From: Candidatus Pelagibacter communis
GTDB lineage: Bacteria > Pseudomonadota > Alphaproteobacteria > Pelagibacterales > Pelagibacteraceae
Assembly: GCF_001180225.1 (NCBI RefSeq)
Contig: NZ_CVST01000012.1
Location: forward strand, 93,079 to 157,078
Direction of reading: 5' to 3'
DNA: 64,000 nucleotides
In this document: positions 18,801 through 27,244 of the stretch, in pieces
Position numbering within the stretch: the stretch's first letter is position 1
How the letters are laid out: each line of letters begins with the position of its first letter
Made by a program: the position numbers and the translations under genes
The notes under the pieces: generated by a model
Database searches by the model: none
What the model was told of the DNA's origin: nothing
What the model saw: the letters and a program-made list of their open reading frames with translations, nothing else

Positions 18801-20514
18801 TAGATTTAAGAAGGCTTTAAGCATATTAAATTCAAATGAAAGAAATTTGTTAATTATATTATTTTTTTTAACAATTTTAAATTTATGCTTAGAGGTATTG
18901 AGTTTATCTATGATAATTCCATTAATAAACTTCATAACAGAAACAAATTCAGATAATTATTTTTTTTCAATTATTAAAAAATATTTTGAAATAGAATTAA
19001 TTAAATCAGAACAATTAATATTGTATGCTGTTTCAGTTTTTTCATTAATATTTTTATTTAAAAGCTTGTTTGTTCAATTTTTTTATTGGTTTAAAGGTAG
19101 ATTTATATATGATTTAATATCTAACCTTTCATCTAAAATTTTTGATATTTATTTAAATCAAAATATTAATTTTTTTTATCAAAATAATAGTTCAGAATTG
19201 ATAAGAAATGTTACGAGTGAAACTGAAAGATTTTCTATAGGTTTTATTAACCACTCATTAGAATTTTTAATTGATTTAATGATAATAGTAGGAATATGCA
19301 TAGTTCTTTTTGTATATGAACCAGCAGGATTTTTAAGTATTTTTATTTTCTTGGGATCAACCAGCTCATTGTTATTTATCTTATCGAGAAAATATGTTTT
19401 CCATTTAGGAAAAAAACGACAAGAGGCTGAGTCTAAAAGATTGAAGAATTTAAATCATGGATTTATGCTATTTAAAGAAATAAAACTATTATTCATTCAA
19501 AAATTTTTTGTTGAACTCTACTCTAAACAGGTAAAAAAATTTACAACTGTAGCTTTTAAAGAAATGCTTATCGGCAGGTCCCCAAGAATTTGGATAGAGT
19601 TTTTAGCAGTTCTAGGTTTATCAATTTTTTTAGTTATCTTAACTATAAAAAATAAGTCAACAATGGAAATAATTTCAATTTCCTCACTTTATGCTGTTGC
19701 AACATTTAGGTTGATACCATCTTTTAACAAAGTAATAACAAGCTTTATGCAAATTCGTTATAACTCACCAGTCTGTGATGTAGTTTATAATCAAATTAAT
19801 CTTGGCAAAGAAGAGAAAAAAAAATATTTAGAAATTAATTACTCTATAGAATTTAAAAATTTATTTTACAAATATAAAAATTCTAAAAACTTTATTTTAG
19901 AAAATGTGAATTTAAAAATTAAAAAATCAGATTGTATTGGAATCATTGGCAAAACTGGGACTGGCAAAAGTACATTAGCAGACATTGTCATGGGTTTTAA
20001 ATATCCTCAAAAAGGAAATATTTATGTTGATGGTATTAAGCTTAATGAAAATGAGAGTGTTTTAAAAAATTTTTGTTACGTGTCACAAAACCTAGATATA
20101 TTAGATGATACTATCCTGAATAATATAACACTTGGAAAATATGATTATTCAGATCATGATAAAAAAAGATTAAATGAAAGTTTAAGGCTATCCGAATCCT
20201 TAGATTTTGTAAATCAACTTCCGGAAAAAATATACAGTGTAATTGGTGAGAGAGGATCAAAGGTTTCAGGAGGTCAGAAACAAAGATTGATTATAGCAAG
20301 AGCAATTTATCATAATAGAAATTTTTTAGTTTTTGATGAAGCAACAAGTGCATTAGACTATGAAACCGAGTCAAAACTTTTCAAGTCAATTGAAAAAATG
20401 AGCAACAAAGGAATTACAATTATTATAATTTCGCACAGAGAGCAAAACCTCAAACTTTGTAATCAGATTTTTAAAATTGAAAATAAAAATTTAATTAAAG
20501 TAAATAATGGTTAA
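18793..20514 (+). CDS. ABC transporter, fused permease and ATPase (glycolipid flippase type)
   Basis: A 573-residue half-transporter of the MsbA/PglK type. Six hydrophobic segments fill residues 1 to about 310. The nucleotide-binding domain follows, with Walker A GKTGTGKST (about 385-393), Q-loop VSQNLDI, signature VSGGQKQR (about 491), Walker B LVFDEATSALD (about 512-522) and H-loop ISHRE. As a homodimer it would flip a lipid-linked oligosaccharide or another polar lipid across the inner membrane using ATP. The location right after the initiating transferase and epimerase supports a PglK-like flippase. No Wzx-type flippase is seen in the window. The stop overlaps the sulfotransferase ATG (TAATG). 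Confidence 0.88.
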   Translation: MINRFKKALSILNSNERNLLIILFFLTILNLCLEVLSLSMIIPLINFITETNSDNYFFSIIKKYFEIELIKSEQLILYAVSVFSLIFLFKSLFVQFFYWFKGRFIYDLISNLSSKIFDIYLNQNINFFYQNNSSELIRNVTSETERFSIGFINHSLEFLIDLMIIVGICIVLFVYEPAGFLSIFIFLGSTSSLLFILSRKYVFHLGKKRQEAESKRLKNLNHGFMLFKEIKLLFIQKFFVELYSKQVKKFTTVAFKEMLIGRSPRIWIEFLAVLGLSIFLVILTIKNKSTMEIISISSLYAVATFRLIPSFNKVITSFMQIRYNSPVCDVVYNQINLGKEEKKKYLEINYSIEFKNLFYKYKNSKNFILENVNLKIKKSDCIGIIGKTGTGKSTLADIVMGFKYPQKGNIYVDGIKLNENESVLKNFCYVSQNLDILDDTILNNITLGKYDYSDHDKKRLNESLRLSESLDFVNQLPEKIYSVIGERGSKVSGGQKQRLIIARAIYHNRNFLVFDEATSALDYETESKLFKSIEKMSNKGITIIIISHREQNLKLCNQIFKIENKNLIKVNNG

Positions 20515-21365
20515 TGAGTAAATTAAAAGTAATTTATATTGCTTCCAATGGAAGGTCTGGTTCTACATTACTTCAGATGTTGCTAAATCTTCACAAAAAT
20601 ATATTTACGGTAGGGGAGTTGCAAGAATTACCAAATGAACTAAAAAAAAATGGTATTTGTGGATGTAAAAGAAAAATTTCATTGTGCAAGTTTTGGCAAA
20701 AAGTTTTGAAAAGTGGGAGGATTAATTTAAGTGAAGTAAATTATTTTAGAAAAAAATCAGGAAGTGGAAAAGTTTTAAGATTTTTTTTTCTTTATAAAAT
20801 TTTTTTTAAAAAAAAAATTAATACAAATTTTTATATTAATCAGAACTTAATATTATTTAGGAAAATTTATTCAAATATATCGCCTTCAAAAAAAATGATT
20901 GTTGATTCGTCAAAAGATCCGTATAGGCTTTATTATTTCTTATGTTCAAACAAATTTGAAGTTTATCCAATTCATATAAAAAAAAAACCACAAGCATTTG
21001 TTTATAGTATGTCAAAGAAAAATCAGAATAATCTTTATAAAATAATAAGACTATCAATAAAATATCTAATCGAAAATTATATAATTAGATCAGTATGTAA
21101 AATTTATTCTAAAAAATTTATTGAAATTTCATATGAAGAATTAGCTAAGACACCAACTAAAGTAGTTAATAATATTTTAAAAAACTTAGAATTAAAAAAA
21201 ATAAACTCTCATGAAATTAAAAACTTTAGATCAAAATTTAATCATGCCATAAGTGGTAATGAGATGAAATTTAGAAATGACAAAATAAAGTATGACAATA
21301 AGTGGGAAAAAAATATGCCTTTTTTAAATAAACTTATTGTAAGTATTTTTAATTTTAATACCTAA
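20514..21365 (+). CDS. Sulfotransferase family protein
   Basis: A 283-residue cytosolic enzyme. Its N-terminus IYIASNGRSGSTLLQMLLN holds the 5'-phosphosulfate-binding loop of PAPS-dependent sulfotransferases. FTVGELQELP follows, and KMIVDSSKDPYR near residue 122 is the conserved VDSSK block of bacterial sulfotransferases. ISYEELAKTP (about 203) matches the YEdLv region near the 3'-phosphate site. A cysteine cluster (CGCKRKISLC, about 49-58) is also typical of the group. It is last in the plus-strand operon and ends in an 11-base convergent overlap with the FkbM gene. It would add sulfate to a glycan or lipid. I see no PAPS synthesis gene in the window. Confidence 0.82.
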   Translation: MSKLKVIYIASNGRSGSTLLQMLLNLHKNIFTVGELQELPNELKKNGICGCKRKISLCKFWQKVLKSGRINLSEVNYFRKKSGSGKVLRFFFLYKIFFKKKINTNFYINQNLILFRKIYSNISPSKKMIVDSSKDPYRLYYFLCSNKFEVYPIHIKKKPQAFVYSMSKKNQNNLYKIIRLSIKYLIENYIIRSVCKIYSKKFIEISYEELAKTPTKVVNNILKNLELKKINSHEIKNFRSKFNHAISGNEMKFRNDKIKYDNKWEKNMPFLNKLIVSIFNFNT

Positions 21366-22149
21366 ACGATTTAAAATCTGAATATTCGTATTTTGCCGTC
21401 CAACTTAAATCTGATTTAATCAGTACAATGAACTGACCCAAATTAAAAACTTTATAATTTCCATATGCAAAAATCTTTTTTAGCATTTCTTGACTAAAGC
21501 AACTTAAGTTAGCATTATTAAATGCAATACAATTAGTAATAGATAACCAGCTAATATCATCGTCAAAAAGCTTGGGCTCTTCTCCCTCTATATTTAGTTT
21601 AAGAAGATCTATTCTTGGAAGATCATATTTTTTAATAATTTCATTTATGGTGATGGATTCAATTTTTTGCCCATTTTTTTCATTAGTGATTTTACTCATC
21701 TCACTATTATTGGATGGTAAATAAAATCTTTCCATGTTTGAATTTGATAGTGCTTTATTTACTAAGCTTATTTTTTTTAAGTTTTTTGTATTCTTTTTTA
21801 AATATTCAAATGTTTTAGAATCCAATTCCACTGCTATAATTTTTTTTAGACTTTTATAAGAATTGATAAACCTTATTGTTTGTTGACCTATGTTTGCTCC
21901 AGCATCTATTATATATTCTACAGGGTTTTCAAGTTCATTTTTAATAATAAATTGTTTTTTGTAAAAATTATAACTTGCTCCTATGTCTATCTTATTGCGT
22001 ATTAAAAATTCATAATCATTCAGAGTGATTTGAGTTATGCCTCTTCGAGAATTTTTTACTTTAAAAAAAATTTTAATTGTGTTTTTTAATCCAACCGAAT
22101 TAATACAATTTGTTAGATTTTTTAAAAAATGTAAAACCCGAGAGATCAT
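21355..22149 (-). CDS. FkbM-family methyltransferase
   Basis: A 264-residue SAM-dependent O-methyltransferase. DAGANIGQQTIRF (about residues 81-93) is motif I, IAVELDSKTFEYLKKN motif II, and the FkbM-specific segment runs ITINEIIKKYDLPRIDLLK followed by LNIEGEEP, where the IEG stretch is diagnostic. The family methylates hydroxyls of sugars and other metabolites. It is a single gene on the minus strand, convergent with the sulfotransferase and divergent from the cupin. The ATG at 22149 gives a normal family length. The substrate is most likely a sugar in the surface glycan (inference from context). Confidence 0.88.
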   Translation of the reverse strand: MISRVLHFLKNLTNCINSVGLKNTIKIFFKVKNSRRGITQITLNDYEFLIRNKIDIGASYNFYKKQFIIKNELENPVEYIIDAGANIGQQTIRFINSYKSLKKIIAVELDSKTFEYLKKNTKNLKKISLVNKALSNSNMERFYLPSNNSEMSKITNEKNGQKIESITINEIIKKYDLPRIDLLKLNIEGEEPKLFDDDISWLSITNCIAFNNANLSCFSQEMLKKIFAYGNYKVFNLGQFIVLIKSDLSWTAKYEYSDFKSFRY

Positions 22150-22225
22150 TTTAAAAAATTAATAGTTATTAATATTTAATATATTATATCTAGTAATTAT
22201 TTAGAACTATGCTAATTAAAAATAT

Positions 22226-22648
22226 ATGTCCAGATTAAAATCTCCTATCATTATTAAAAAAGATGATAAAATTTTTGCAATAGCAATACTGAACAATCAT
22301 AAATATGATAATTTAAAATTTTACACAAAAAATCAAATAGATTTTCAACTTGCTACTATGCTTAGACCTAAAGATGAAGTTATAAAAAAACATGAGCATT
22401 TTAAAGAACCAAAAAAAATTAATTCCATATCAAAATTTATGTTTATTAAAAGTGGAAAAATTTCTATAAATATATTTGAGAATATAAAAAGTAAAAGACC
22501 AATAAAATCAATAATTCTAAATACTGGAGATTGCATACTTGTTTTTTATGGCGCAATGTCATTTAAAATTTTAAAGAGAACCAAAATAATTGAAATTAAA
22601 CAAGGTCCACATAAACCACTGAAAGATAAAATTTATGAAAAGAATTAG
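22226..22648 (+). CDS. Cupin-fold protein paired with DegT aminotransferase
   Basis: A 140-residue protein with a probable single-domain cupin fold. Features are RPKDEVIKKHEH (His56 and His58, metal-ligand-like), SKFMFIKSGKISINIF as a beta-hairpin, the glycine turn NTGDCILVFYG, and a C-terminal IEIKQGPHKP that recurs in small polysaccharide-locus cupins. It could be a sugar-nucleotide isomerase or epimerase, or a non-catalytic partner. I do not recognise a specific function. It overlaps the DegT aminotransferase start by 14 bases, so the two are co-translated. This pairing makes a role in making a keto-sugar substrate for the aminotransferase plausible. Confidence 0.65.
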   Translation: MSRLKSPIIIKKDDKIFAIAILNNHKYDNLKFYTKNQIDFQLATMLRPKDEVIKKHEHFKEPKKINSISKFMFIKSGKISINIFENIKSKRPIKSIILNTGDCILVFYGAMSFKILKRTKIIEIKQGPHKPLKDKIYEKN

Positions 22649-23732
22649 TGTTTTTTCAAGAAAATTCGGTCCACTTGATAAAAAATTTGCACTAAAAGCT
22701 TTAAGAAATAATTGGATTTCATCTAATGGTCCATTTTCAAAAAAACTTGAAAATTTTATTAAAAGAGAATTTAAAACTGATTATGTATCATTAGTAAGCA
22801 GTGGCACAAGTGCATTGGAATGTGCACTTAAAGCAATTAATTTAAAAAAAGGTGATGAAGTTATAGTACCTGCATTTACTATAGTCTCTTGTTTGAATAC
22901 AATTCTAAAATTTGGTGCAAAACCTATTATTGTAGATGTTAAAAAAGAAACTTGGTTACCAAGTTTAGATGAAATATTATCTAAAATTTCAAAAAAAACA
23001 AAAGCAATTATAGTTGTTCACATCTTTGGAAATGTTTTAAATATTCCTGATTTAAAAAAAAAAATTTCAAATAAAATAAAAATTATTGAAGATTGTGCTG
23101 AAGCACCATTTGCCAAATTCAAAAAAAAATACGTAGGAACACTTGGTGATTTGGGTACTTTTTCATTTTACGCAAATAAAACAATTACATCAGGTGAAGG
23201 TGGAATGGTTATCACAAGAAATAAAAATTTTCATAAGATTATAGAAAAGTATAAAAATTTATATTTTGGCGATAAAAATTTAAAAAGATTTGATCATGAA
23301 GATATAGGTTTTAATTTTAGAATGACAGATCTCCAAGCTGCTGTTGCATACTCTCAAGCAATCAATGCAAAAAAAAATATATTAAAAATGAAAAAAAATG
23401 TAATTTTGTACAAAAAGTATTTAGATAAAAAATCAATAGAATTTCAAAAAATAGATAACCATGTTCAAAATGTCTGGTGGATGATCGCGTTTGTTATGAA
23501 AAACAAGAAATCAGATGATCTAATAAGATTTTTGAATAAAAAAAATATAGATAGCAGAAAGCTTTTTAAGCCACTTAATGACTTAAAATATATAAAAGGA
23601 AAAAAACAGAAATGTCCTAATTCAAAATATCTATATGATCATGGACTTTATATTCCTTCAGGATTTGATTTAACAAATAATCAAATAAAAAGAGTATCAA
23701 AAGCTTGCAATGAATTTTTTAAAAAAAGATAA
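22635..23732 (+). CDS. DegT/DnrJ/EryC1 sugar aminotransferase (perosamine-synthase-like)
   Basis: A 365-residue PLP enzyme. NNWISSNGPFSKKLENF and VSSGTSALECALKA are the N-terminal family signatures, DEVIVPAFTIVSCLN follows, and DVKKETWLPSLDEI resembles GDP-perosamine synthases. EDCAEAPFAKF holds the PLP-contact Asp, and the catalytic lysine is in SFYANKTITSGEGG (about residue 182). It would transaminate a 4-keto-6-deoxy-hexose nucleotide. GDP-4-keto-6-deoxymannose from Gmd (40402-41421) is one candidate substrate, which would give GDP-perosamine. That link is inference. It overlaps the upstream cupin by 14 bases and the downstream glycosyltransferase by 23 bases. Confidence 0.88.
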   Translation: MKRISVFSRKFGPLDKKFALKALRNNWISSNGPFSKKLENFIKREFKTDYVSLVSSGTSALECALKAINLKKGDEVIVPAFTIVSCLNTILKFGAKPIIVDVKKETWLPSLDEILSKISKKTKAIIVVHIFGNVLNIPDLKKKISNKIKIIEDCAEAPFAKFKKKYVGTLGDLGTFSFYANKTITSGEGGMVITRNKNFHKIIEKYKNLYFGDKNLKRFDHEDIGFNFRMTDLQAAVAYSQAINAKKNILKMKKNVILYKKYLDKKSIEFQKIDNHVQNVWWMIAFVMKNKKSDDLIRFLNKKNIDSRKLFKPLNDLKYIKGKKQKCPNSKYLYDHGLYIPSGFDLTNNQIKRVSKACNEFFKKR

Positions 23733-24870
23733 AGCCATTGTTTTATTTTATAAATCTTTAAATAATATTGGTGGTGCTGAGAATTTATTAATTAGAGAAT
23801 ATGAATATTTTGAAAATATAGGTTTTTATCCTATAATTTTTACATATGAAAATAAAATTCTAAATAAATCTTATAAAGTTGTAAAAATAAAAAATATTAT
23901 TGACTTAGTTTTTCAAATAAAAAAAATTAAACCTCATAAAATAATTTGCTCGTCTGGACATATTGATATTTATTTAGCATCAATTGTGGGCGTTTTTTCT
24001 TATTTTTTACATATACATCAACCTAGTCTTTTATCATTTAATGAAACAGACAAATTTGCATTCAATAATTTGAAAAAATTGAAAAAGGCCTTTATAAAAA
24101 ATAAACAATTATTGAGGAATATAAGAATTTTTAAAAAGTTAAAAAAAAGAATAACTGTTTTAAATAAAATTCTTATAACTCTAAGATTTTTTTTTTCATA
24201 TTTATCTATTAGAAAGGCACAAAAAGTTTTTGTCTTATCATCTTTTTCAGCACAGGAAAAACAAGCATTATATAATAAACCTGCAATTTCAATTAGAGGA
24301 GCAATTCAAAAAATAAACAAATTGGAAACAAATTACAAAAAAGATGATAATAAAAACATCAATTTGGTTATTGTAAGCAGAATAGATATTAACAAAAGAA
24401 TTTCTAAGGTAATAAGAGCAATTAAAAAATCTAATAAAAAAATAAATCTTGATATCTATGGAGTTGGTGAATATTCATCTCACCTAAAAAGACTTATAAA
24501 TATATTAAATCTCGACGATAGAATAAAATTAAAAGGATTTTTAGAAGAAAGAAATAAAACAGAAATAATAAATCAATATGATTATTTTGTATGTGTGGAT
24601 ATGGCTGATTTTAGAATTAGCTGTTTTGAGGCATTAAATTCAAAAACACCAGTAATATTAACAAAAGAATCATTCCCTAATGAGGATTTTGATAATCTCA
24701 ATTGTTTTAATTATACAGATGTTGATATCAAAAGTTTGATAAACACCTTTAATAATTTAAAATATAAAAATAACCTTATGATTGATTGGTCATCAGTTGA
24801 AATTAAACTCAAAAAGTTAATTTGGTATAACTACTTTGAAAAATTAAATGAGCATATTACAAAAGATTAA
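23710..24870 (+). CDS. Glycosyltransferase family 4
   Basis: A 386-residue GT-B glycosyltransferase. The start includes LFYKSLNNIGGAENLLIREY, where the glycine pair is the acceptor-side nucleotide loop. CSSGHIDIYLASIVG and LHIHQPSLLSF follow. The donor half has VIVSRIDINKRISKVI (about 214-229), LDIYGVGEYSSHL, IKLKGFLEERNKTEI and MADFRISCFEALNSKTPVIL. This last segment replaces the usual ExFG start of the donor motif but keeps the distal glutamate. It overlaps both the aminotransferase (23 bases) and the PaaK-like gene (23 bases), so it is embedded in one transcript. Confidence 0.85.
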   Translation: MNFLKKDKAIVLFYKSLNNIGGAENLLIREYEYFENIGFYPIIFTYENKILNKSYKVVKIKNIIDLVFQIKKIKPHKIICSSGHIDIYLASIVGVFSYFLHIHQPSLLSFNETDKFAFNNLKKLKKAFIKNKQLLRNIRIFKKLKKRITVLNKILITLRFFFSYLSIRKAQKVFVLSSFSAQEKQALYNKPAISIRGAIQKINKLETNYKKDDNKNINLVIVSRIDINKRISKVIRAIKKSNKKINLDIYGVGEYSSHLKRLINILNLDDRIKLKGFLEERNKTEIINQYDYFVCVDMADFRISCFEALNSKTPVILTKESFPNEDFDNLNCFNYTDVDIKSLINTFNNLKYKNNLMIDWSSVEIKLKKLIWYNYFEKLNEHITKD

Positions 24871-26146
24871 ATATCCATCTATTGAAAAGGATATTTATAA
24901 AAAAAAGGTCATTCTCGAAATTGATGATGATATTAAAAAAAAGGAAATACAGTTATATAAATTAAATTATATCTGGTCTTATTGTTATAATAATTTAGAA
25001 TTTTATAGAAATATAAAAATAAACAATAAAATACCTAATAGTTTTGAGAGTTTAAATGATTTTAAAAATTTTCCTTATCTTACAAAAGATATTATAAATA
25101 AGAATTTAGATCTAATTGTTAAAGATCTAAATAATTTTAAATTTACCTACTCAGGTGGGACCAGTGGAGAAATTACAAAATTTCCAACTTCATATATCAA
25201 TTCCAGAAATAATTACATAAATACAAAAATTTGTAGATCTTGGCATAATTTAGATGTTACGGACAAAACTTTATATATATGGGGGCACTCACATAAATTT
25301 AGTGGCAATTACATCCAAAAAATATTTAGAAATATATTAAATAATTTGAAAGATTCTTATCATAATCGTTATAGAGTATCTGCATATAATTTAAGTGAAA
25401 AAAATTTAGATTATATTCAATCAATTATAAAAAAAAAAAAATTTAAGGTAATCTTATCTTATGGGTCATCATTATCAATTTTAGCAAATTACCTCAAAGA
25501 AAAAAAATTTTGCTACAATAAAGATATAAATTTAATTTTTACTTCAGAAAATCTATCTGTTGAATGTGAAAATAATCTTAAAGATGTTTTTCCAAAAGGA
25601 AAAATAATTTCTGAATTTGGCATGGCCGAGACTGGTGTGATAGGATATAGCGAAATGGATTTTAAAAAAATTAGATTAATTTGGTCAGATTTTCTTATAC
25701 AAAATTATAAAAATTCGCTTTGCTTAACAGATCTAAGTTACAAGCCATTCCCTTTAATTAAATATTTTCCAGATGATTACTTGGGAAATGAAGATGAGAA
25801 AATATATGAAGAAACAATCTATACTTTAGAAAATTTAATCGGAAAACGAAGGGAAACATTTGAATTTATATCTAATACAAAAAAACATCACTATTCATTA
25901 ATTGTCCTTGATCATATATTTAAAAAATTTCATAGTTTATATTCTGTTCAATTTTTTATTAAAAATAAATTTTTATATATAATTTATTTTGGTAATCTTG
26001 ATGAGTTAGAAGCGATACAAAATATTAATAATTATTTTAATGATAAAATAAAAAATATTAAATTTAAAAAAACTAATAAACCAATAAAAACTATAGCAGG
26101 CAAATTTAAATTTTTAATTGATGAAAAAGATTTTAATAACTTGTAG
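24848..26146 (+). CDS. PaaK/CapK-like adenylate-forming enzyme
   Basis: A 432-residue protein of the phenylacetate-CoA ligase-like ANL superfamily. The nucleotide-binding loop is FTYSGGTSGEITKFP (about residues 98-112), LSYGSSLSILANYL lies near 200, and SEFGMAETGVIGY (about 252-264) matches the adenine-binding A5 motif. The C-terminal lid with GKFKFLIDE carries a lysine as in ANL enzymes. CapK-type members occur in capsule and O-antigen loci, where they are thought to activate a carboxylic acid with ATP for attachment to a sugar or amine. The substrate is unknown. It lies between two glycosyltransferases and just before a beta-propeller protein. Confidence 0.82.
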   Translation: MSILQKIKYPSIEKDIYKKKVILEIDDDIKKKEIQLYKLNYIWSYCYNNLEFYRNIKINNKIPNSFESLNDFKNFPYLTKDIINKNLDLIVKDLNNFKFTYSGGTSGEITKFPTSYINSRNNYINTKICRSWHNLDVTDKTLYIWGHSHKFSGNYIQKIFRNILNNLKDSYHNRYRVSAYNLSEKNLDYIQSIIKKKKFKVILSYGSSLSILANYLKEKKFCYNKDINLIFTSENLSVECENNLKDVFPKGKIISEFGMAETGVIGYSEMDFKKIRLIWSDFLIQNYKNSLCLTDLSYKPFPLIKYFPDDYLGNEDEKIYEETIYTLENLIGKRRETFEFISNTKKHHYSLIVLDHIFKKFHSLYSVQFFIKNKFLYIIYFGNLDELEAIQNINNYFNDKIKNIKFKKTNKPIKTIAGKFKFLIDEKDFNNL

Positions 26147-27239
26147 TAATGCATCAACTTATCATGCACCAGTATTTAGAAACTTATCAAAAGTGTGCGA
26201 ACTCAAAGTTTTATTTGGTGAAAAAGATCTATTTCAAGGATACTATAGTGCAGAGTATAAAACTTATATAAAAAGAAATCCTGAAGTTTTTAAAGGCTAT
26301 AATTTCAAATTTTTAGATAATTATTTCAATAAAAAAAAAAAAGTTGGTTTTTTTTCAAGATCAAATCTTTATGTTGCAAAAGAAATTTATAAATTTAATC
26401 CTGACATAGTTTTTATTTTTGGATATGATACTTTCACATCTTTAATCGCTTATATTACTTCAATTTTACTAAGAAAAAAAATTTACTGGAGAGGTGAGAC
26501 ATTGATGAAAAAACAAAGTTTTTTCAAGAGATTTATTAAGTTTTTTTTTTTAAAAATATATTTTTATTTTGTAAACAGAGTTTTTTTTTCATGTAATAGA
26601 AATAAGGATTCATTAAAGAGATATTGTCATAAAGATAAATTATTTTTTTATCCTTGCTTAGTTGATAATAAAAAAATTAGATACTTTTCATCTATCAATA
26701 AAAATAAATTAGATTTTAAATTAAAAAAAAAAATTAGTAAGAATTTTAATATTTTGACAGCTTGTAGGCTAACAAAAAGAAAAAATGTTGATAAAATTAT
26801 TATGGCATTAAAAAATACTAACTTTAATTTATTGGTAGTTGGTAATGGACCTGAAAAAGCAAATCTTATTAGACTTGCAAGATTGTACAAAGTTAATGCT
26901 TATTTTTTTGATTTTTTGTATCAAAAAGACATGAATAAGGTTTTGAATAAAACTGATGTTTTTTGTTTAATGTCAAATTTTGATGCTTCTCCAAAGATTG
27001 TTAATGAAATAATGAATTATAAAATCCCGATAATTCTCTCAGATAAAATAGGCACTGCTGGAGACCTAATAGTAAATAACTATAATGGTTTTATTGTAAA
27101 GAATGTGATTGAATTAAGAAAAAAAATTTTTTTGTTGAATAAAAATAAAATTTATAGAAAGATTTTTTCAACTAAATCTATAAAAATTCTCGATGAAAAA
27201 TTTAATTTTAACGTGGCAATCAAAAATATAATTGATTAA
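26121..27239 (+). CDS. Glycosyltransferase family 4
   Basis: A 372-residue GT4 from the ATG at 26121 (an in-frame TTG lies one codon earlier). It opens ILITCSNASTYHAPVFRNL. FNPDIVFIFGYDTFTSL and YWRGETLMKKQSFFKR follow, the latter typical of a group of island glycosyltransferases. The donor domain has LTACRLTKRKNVDKII (about 212-227), LLVVGNGPEKANLI and LMSNFDASPKIVNEIMNY, where the first donor-motif acid is Asp and the second Glu. It overlaps the PaaK-like gene by 26 bases, and the beta-propeller gene follows after five bases. The order suggests that the three gene products act on the same sugar residue. Confidence 0.83.
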   Translation: MKKILITCSNASTYHAPVFRNLSKVCELKVLFGEKDLFQGYYSAEYKTYIKRNPEVFKGYNFKFLDNYFNKKKKVGFFSRSNLYVAKEIYKFNPDIVFIFGYDTFTSLIAYITSILLRKKIYWRGETLMKKQSFFKRFIKFFFLKIYFYFVNRVFFSCNRNKDSLKRYCHKDKLFFYPCLVDNKKIRYFSSINKNKLDFKLKKKISKNFNILTACRLTKRKNVDKIIMALKNTNFNLLVVGNGPEKANLIRLARLYKVNAYFFDFLYQKDMNKVLNKTDVFCLMSNFDASPKIVNEIMNYKIPIILSDKIGTAGDLIVNNYNGFIVKNVIELRKKIFLLNKNKIYRKIFSTKSIKILDEKFNFNVAIKNIID

Positions 27240-27244
27240 GACTT

